From Dactylosporangium roseum (GTDB lineage Bacteria > Actinomycetota > Actinomycetes > Mycobacteriales > Micromonosporaceae), in contig NZ_CP073721.1 of NCBI RefSeq assembly GCF_025264685.1, positions 3,215,001-3,279,000 of the forward strand: a stretch of 64,000 nucleotides of DNA. Reading direction: 5' to 3'. This document shows positions 60,138 to 64,000 of this stretch, piece by piece. The notes under the pieces were generated by a model that saw only the letters and a program-made list of their open reading frames with translations, was not told the DNA's origin and searched no databases. Made by a program: the position numbers and the translations under genes. The first letter of the stretch is position 1. Each line of letters begins with the position of its first letter.

Positions 60138-62284
60138 CGCTGTCCTCTCGCTGAGCCGCCGCGTCCTCGGGAGAGTTCGCAGGCCGGGTCCGTGATCACC
60201 GGGTCGGTGACCCGCTCGCGCTGGCGTGCCGGCGTCACGCCGTACCCCGTGTCGGGGGCGACCAGGTCGCTGCGCCAGCCACACAGCGCCACCATCGCCG
60301 GGTCGCCGTCGCGCGCCGCGAGCACCGCGTCGATCAACGCCAGCGCCTCGGCCAGTTCGTCCGCGTCCAGCGCAACGCCGTGTGCTACCGCTACGCTCAG
60401 TGCCCGGGCGACGGCCGTCGCGGCCCGCGCCGCCGCTGGCTGTGACCCAGCCTGCAGCAACAACCCGCGCATGCTCGGATCGGCCAGCACTGCCCGCGCG
60501 TACCGTGCGGCGGTGTGCACGGCGTGCAGCCGCACGGTACGCTGCCGGGCGGACGTGGCCAGCGCAAGGTCGGTGGCGATCTCAGCGGCCAGTTCGTGCC
60601 CGGCCCGCGCCGCCGCGGACTTCGCGGCGAACCCGGCTGGCTCCCCACGGGCCACCGCGGCCCGCACCTGCGCGACCCGTTCCTGCACCATCAGCGCCCG
60701 CTGCAGGTCGGCGCACCGCCGCCCGGTGGCCAACCAGGCCGCGTAGTGGTGCAAGTGAAACGCCTGGGCGTCACTGACCGTCTCGATCGACGCGAGCTGC
60801 TGGCCGAGGCCACGAGCCTGCAGGATCACCGGCCACCACCGCCCGATCGACGCCCACGCCGACACTGCACCGTCGTCGCCGTGCCGGGCCGCATCATCCA
60901 ACGCGACCACGCCGAGTTCGAGGAGATATGTAGCCGCCCCGGGATCCAGCCGTCCAGCTCGCCACGCGCCGGCCACCTGCTGTTGCGAGGCGACCAGCGC
61001 CGCCACCGCCGACAGCCCAGCAGCGTCGCTAGCGTGCTGACCCGGTGAGGTGCGGGGCCCGTCCCACACGCGCAGATATGCCGCATAGGCTGTCAACTGG
61101 ACAGGCACAGGATCGTCGGCGTCCAGGACGTTGGCGCACCGCCCGACCGCGTCAGCGACTAGCTGAGCGGTCCGCGCCCGCAACTGTGGCCAGGCCAGCA
61201 GCCACTCATCCCGGTAGCGCACATAGGAGGCGGCCACATGCGCCGCCAGCAGATGCGCCCGCTGGTGCAGCCGCGGTATCGCAGCCAGCACTGCCGGCTC
61301 GGGCAGCACCGGCAGCGGCGGGGGCCCGGCCCGGTCGGCGGCCACGGTGCCGCCAAGCGTGGCCGCCACGAACGGCGCGACCACCGCACCTACCCGGACC
61401 ATCGCCTGCACGCGCCGGGCCCCGCCCGGTTCCTCGATCAGCCACAGCACGCCACGCCCCGGCCGGCCGATCCCCAGTAAGCGGTGACACCAGGCCGACG
61501 CCATGTCGTCGACCGCGTCGGACGTCACCAGACCCGGCCCGATTGGACTGTCGTCGGCCAGCCGAAGCGCCGGCAGTGTCGCATCGACGAGGTCGAAGTC
61601 CGTCGGTCGCCACCGCGCTGCCGTCTCGTCCTGGTCTCCGCGACCGGACGGCGGGCCGATCTCGCACGGCGCGCCAGCCGCGGTAACGCCGGCCGGGTCC
61701 ACCTGACCCCCCCACCGCGCCGACAGCGACCGCTGTACCTGCCGGGCCTGGACCGCCGCGACGACCAGCGCCGGCTGGGCTCGATACACCTCCAGCACGA
61801 GCCCGGCCCACACCGCGAGACGCACCTCAGCATCACACCCGGTCTCCGCCAGCCAGCGCGCGGCCGCGGCAACCGCGGCGCTTGGTCCGCGTAACAGCCG
61901 GTTCGCCGCCGACAGCACCACCGCTGCCTTGGTGTCCGGCCCGTACCGGTTCAGCGTCGCGTTGCTCAACGCCCCCGGCAGGGTGCCTGCCCCCGACCAC
62001 ACCGCCCGACCCGACCAAGCCCATCCAGCGCCACCGTCGGCCGGTGTGGCGCCGGGCGGTGGCTCGGCGTCCCACCGCGCACGCGTGGCCCGGTCCGGGA
62101 ACGGTGCACCCCGACCGATCTCGGCCAACGACAGTTGCGTGTAGTCGCATACCCACGTCCGGCGGAAAGGCTCCAGGTCGGCGCCCAGCCCGAACAGCGG
62201 CGCCACCTTCCGCGCCACCCGGACCTCGACCACGTCGACGCGGGGGGCCTCCGCGGACGGGATCGCGGCCGGAAAGACATGCAT
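60134..62284 (-). CDS. Protein of unknown function, coupled to the Cas10-like remnant
   Basis: I do not recognise this 716-residue protein. It is alanine/arginine-rich and mostly helical in appearance. The N-terminal 110 residues look folded and distinct (VDVVEVRVARKVAPLFGLGA, then DLEPFRRTWVCDYTQLSLAE and GRGAPFPDRATRARWDAEPP); a middle part has ARWLAETGCDAEVRLAVWAG and RRVQAMVRVGAVVAPFVA; the C-terminal half has repeated Ala-rich helices (AAARAGHELAAEIATDLALA). No signal peptide or membrane segment is obvious. It starts at an ATG six bases after a -10-like TATACT, so the message may be leaderless, and ends in a 4-nt overlap with the Cas10-like relic. The coupling suggests it once worked with that Cas10-like protein, perhaps as a CRISPR-linked accessory; this is inference. 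Confidence 0.75.
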   Translation of the reverse strand: MHVFPAAIPSAEAPRVDVVEVRVARKVAPLFGLGADLEPFRRTWVCDYTQLSLAEIGRGAPFPDRATRARWDAEPPPGATPADGGAGWAWSGRAVWSGAGTLPGALSNATLNRYGPDTKAAVVLSAANRLLRGPSAAVAAAARWLAETGCDAEVRLAVWAGLVLEVYRAQPALVVAAVQARQVQRSLSARWGGQVDPAGVTAAGAPCEIGPPSGRGDQDETAARWRPTDFDLVDATLPALRLADDSPIGPGLVTSDAVDDMASAWCHRLLGIGRPGRGVLWLIEEPGGARRVQAMVRVGAVVAPFVAATLGGTVAADRAGPPPLPVLPEPAVLAAIPRLHQRAHLLAAHVAASYVRYRDEWLLAWPQLRARTAQLVADAVGRCANVLDADDPVPVQLTAYAAYLRVWDGPRTSPGQHASDAAGLSAVAALVASQQQVAGAWRAGRLDPGAATYLLELGVVALDDAARHGDDGAVSAWASIGRWWPVILQARGLGQQLASIETVSDAQAFHLHHYAAWLATGRRCADLQRALMVQERVAQVRAAVARGEPAGFAAKSAAARAGHELAAEIATDLALATSARQRTVRLHAVHTAARYARAVLADPSMRGLLLQAGSQPAAARAATAVARALSVAVAHGVALDADELAEALALIDAVLAARDGDPAMVALCGWRSDLVAPDTGYGVTPARQRERVTDPVITDPACELSRGRGGSARGQR

Positions 62285-62325
62285 CGCTGCAGTATAGATA
62301 TGTATGGAAGTCGTTCAACTACAAA
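62285..62325 (-). promoter_or_regulatory. Promoter of the 716-residue gene, apparently leaderless
   Basis: On the minus strand TTGAAC is followed after 16 nt by TATACT, both close to the sigma-70 consensus and rare in this G/C-rich window. Only GCAGCG lies between TATACT and the ATG (62282-62284), so the start of transcription should fall on or next to the start codon. No ribosome-binding site is present, as expected for a leaderless message. Confidence 0.6.
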
Positions 62326-62418
62326 AGTTGCGGAACGAATCGATCGATCATCCCGTCCTCACAGACGATCAACCACCAGCGAACAGCCGAACAGACGACC
62401 CGCGCCAGCACCCGCCGG

Positions 62419-62799
62419 TTAGCCGGCATCCGGACGCATCGGTCGGGCCAGCGAACGGCACCCCACCACCATCCCGGCGGCGTTGCGCACCATGTCATGC
62501 GGATACAGCAGATCGTCCCGATCTGGCAGCGCCTCCGCCACCACACGTGCCACGATCAACCACGCCCCCGGCCGCCGCGGTGGCACTCCCACCACCTGCG
62601 ACGACGCCGCAGTCCGCTTCAACGGCACCACCAACGGACCGACGCGCAAAACCCCGTCATCCCGATCCGGCTCCAGCATCAGCCGCGCCGCCGGCCCCGC
62701 TGGACGCAGCTCCACCGTCGCTCCCGTGCCCACCAGCCGCACTACATGCTGCGTCAGATTGAGCACCGTAGATCCGTCCCAATCCGCACCCGAAGCCAC
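62419..62799 (-). CDS. Small conserved actinobacterial protein of unknown function
   Basis: The protein has about 126 residues. It shows the pattern VLNLTQHVVRLVGTGATVEL, then GPAARLMLEPDRDDG, VVGVPPRRPGAWLIVARVVA, EALPDRDDLLYPHDMVRNAA and GMVVGCRSLAR. I recognise the order (N-L-T at the front, a central G-x-P segment, PDRxDLxxP and VGCRxL at the end) as that of small uncharacterised actinobacterial proteins, but no function is known to me. The GTG at 62797-62799 is the best start available, although no clear ribosome-binding site precedes it. It lies 134 nt upstream of the 716-residue gene on the same strand, with that gene's own promoter in between. Confidence 0.65.
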   Translation of the reverse strand: MASGADWDGSTVLNLTQHVVRLVGTGATVELRPAGPAARLMLEPDRDDGVLRVGPLVVPLKRTAASSQVVGVPPRRPGAWLIVARVVAEALPDRDDLLYPHDMVRNAAGMVVGCRSLARPMRPDAG

Positions 62800-62832
62800 T
62801 GCAGCAGCGTATGCCTCACCACAACAACCGAA

Positions 62833-64000
62833 GTGACGTAACCCCGCGCAAACCCTCGCTCGTGCCCTCAACCGCACCGGCACACCCGCCCGTACCATCA
62901 CCGCGCTGGCCATCCCCGGGCTCACCGAAACCCCGATCGCCGACACGCTCGCCGACTACCTGGCCCACGCACCGCGCTACGAGCAGGCCTACGCCACCTG
63001 GGGTACCGGCGCCGCCGCCGTCACCATGAGCACCCTGACCGCGCTGTCCCACGCCGGTATCCCCTGGCAGCTCATGCTGACCAGTGCCCGGGCGACTACC
63101 GGACCGTCGACCCCCTGCAGAACCTCGGCGCCGACCCCGTCGCCGCCGTGCTCGTCCGCTGGCGGCTGTTCGCCGCCCTCGACGTACTCGCCAAGGGCGA
63201 CCAGGCCACCATCAACCTCACCCCGGCCCAGCACGCCCTCGTTCACGCTGCCGCCGACCGCCACCGCGCCGGGCTCCAGGCCCGCGACTGCTCCTCCCTA
63301 CGCGCCCTCCTGGCCGACGCTGTCGTCCGCCGCGACGGCACCGCCAGCCTCACGGTCCGTCGCTACATCACCAGCCGCTACGAAGAACTCCTCACCGCCG
63401 ACCAACGCACCCACCCGGACGCCCACGACCTGCTCCGCAGGGTCGCCAACCCCAACGGCGGCGGCCCGTCATTGGGCGTACTGCTCGGCCGCATCGAAAA
63501 AGGCCGCAGCACAGACTTCTTTATCCGCGCCGCCGTCGGCCTGCCCTCATACAAATGGCTGTTCGGCGACGTCGCTACTGCATTGCGGAACATCGGCAAC
63601 GGCAGCCACAACCTTCGCCCACCCAGCCAAGACGACGCCGCCGTGGTCGGCGCCTACCTTGACCGCTTCCACACCGACGGCACCGGCCGGCGCGACGCTG
63701 GACTCCCCGAACCACCCACCACGCCAGCCCACACCGTCGTCACCGTCTGGTTCGCCGGCAACCGCACCGACCAGCACGCCACGACCATCGGCCAACGCCT
63801 GCTGCGAGACGGACTCCCCACCGCCATCCTCGAGCACATCGACACCGACCAACCCGCCATGCGAGCCGTCATCTTCGGTACGCCCGGTCACCACGGTAGC
63901 CTCGGCCGCGCTGACGACGACGCGGACCGCCTCACCAGCGGTGGACATCACGCCACCGCTTACGCCGTCGACGCCTCGGCCCCTGCCGACATGGACGCCG
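62833..64000 (+). pseudogene. Frameshifted gene of unknown function, runs off the window
   Basis: Coding sequence can be followed on the plus strand in two frames. The first block (about 62840-63087) reads AQTLARALNRTGTPARTITA, LADYLAHAPRYEQAYATWGT and LSHAGIPWQLMLTS. A one-base shift near 63085 leads to GDYRTVDPLQNLGADPVAAV, LTVRRYITSRYEELLTAD, LGVLLGRIEKGRSTDFFIRA and AVGLPSYKWLFGDVATALRN, then TVVTVWFAGNRTDQHATTIG, open to the window end. There is no in-frame start for the first block; GTG at 62833 would need a further one-base shift. Both blocks have G/C-rich third positions and read as one continuous protein, so the gene is either broken twice or the sequence has two errors. No catalytic motif is recognised. 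Confidence 0.6.

Overview
The window is high-GC DNA (coding third positions almost all G/C, GTG and TTG starts, long overlapping operons) typical of a filamentous actinomycete; the gene families would fit Micromonosporaceae or Streptomyces-like hosts, but no marker gene fixes the genus. It holds three blocks: a large hybrid NRPS/PKS biosynthetic cluster (1 to about 45,660), a small resistance/oxidation locus (about 45,760-47,954), and a complete type I-B CRISPR-Cas system with a 50-repeat array and decayed Cas10-like material beside it (48,194-64,000).

Biosynthetic cluster. The left arm (minus strand, 1-5914) encodes a lipoyl-domain protein (cut by the window edge), E1-beta and E1-alpha of a thiamine-diphosphate 2-oxoacid dehydrogenase, a thioesterase and two free-standing condensation-domain proteins, mostly with overlapping start and stop codons. 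Next come a Cys-type thioesterase and a small carrier protein (plus), an SDR and a KS-AT-KR-DH-ACP polyketide synthase (minus), a second free carrier protein and SDR (plus), then two luciferase-like flavin monooxygenases flanking a truncated aldo-keto reductase (minus). A multidomain SARP regulator and a LuxR-type regulator sit in the middle. The right arm has one minus-strand NRPS (PCP-C-A-PCP) and a tightly coupled plus-strand operon: NRPS C-A(Gly)-PCP, a second KS-AT-KR-DH-ACP PKS, a LanB-like protein, NRPS C-A(Gly)-PCP, a second Cys-type thioesterase, a second LanB-like protein, a SpaB_C/TbtC-like protein and a third LanB-like protein. No precursor peptide gene is visible. Assembly-line enzymes translationally coupled to three LanB (lantibiotic dehydratase family) proteins and a stand-alone elimination-type protein are the most unusual feature of the window.

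Middle. A decayed methyltransferase-like remnant is followed by a divergent pair, a TetX-like FAD monooxygenase and a TetR repressor, sharing a near-perfect 14-bp-arm inverted repeat that covers the tetR start codon.

CRISPR block. Fifty 30-bp repeats (48,194-51,493) are followed, on the minus strand, by cas2, cas1, cas4, cas3, cas5, cas7, cas8b and cas6, that is cas6-8b-7-5-3-4-1-2 in transcription order, almost all overlapping. The degenerate repeats lie at the low-coordinate end, so the leader is between the array and cas2 and the array is read on the minus strand. Upstream of cas6 is a broken Cas10-like (GGDEF-palm) gene, translationally coupled to a 716-residue protein of unknown function with a leaderless-looking promoter. 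Then come a small conserved actinobacterial protein and, running off the right edge, a frameshifted gene.
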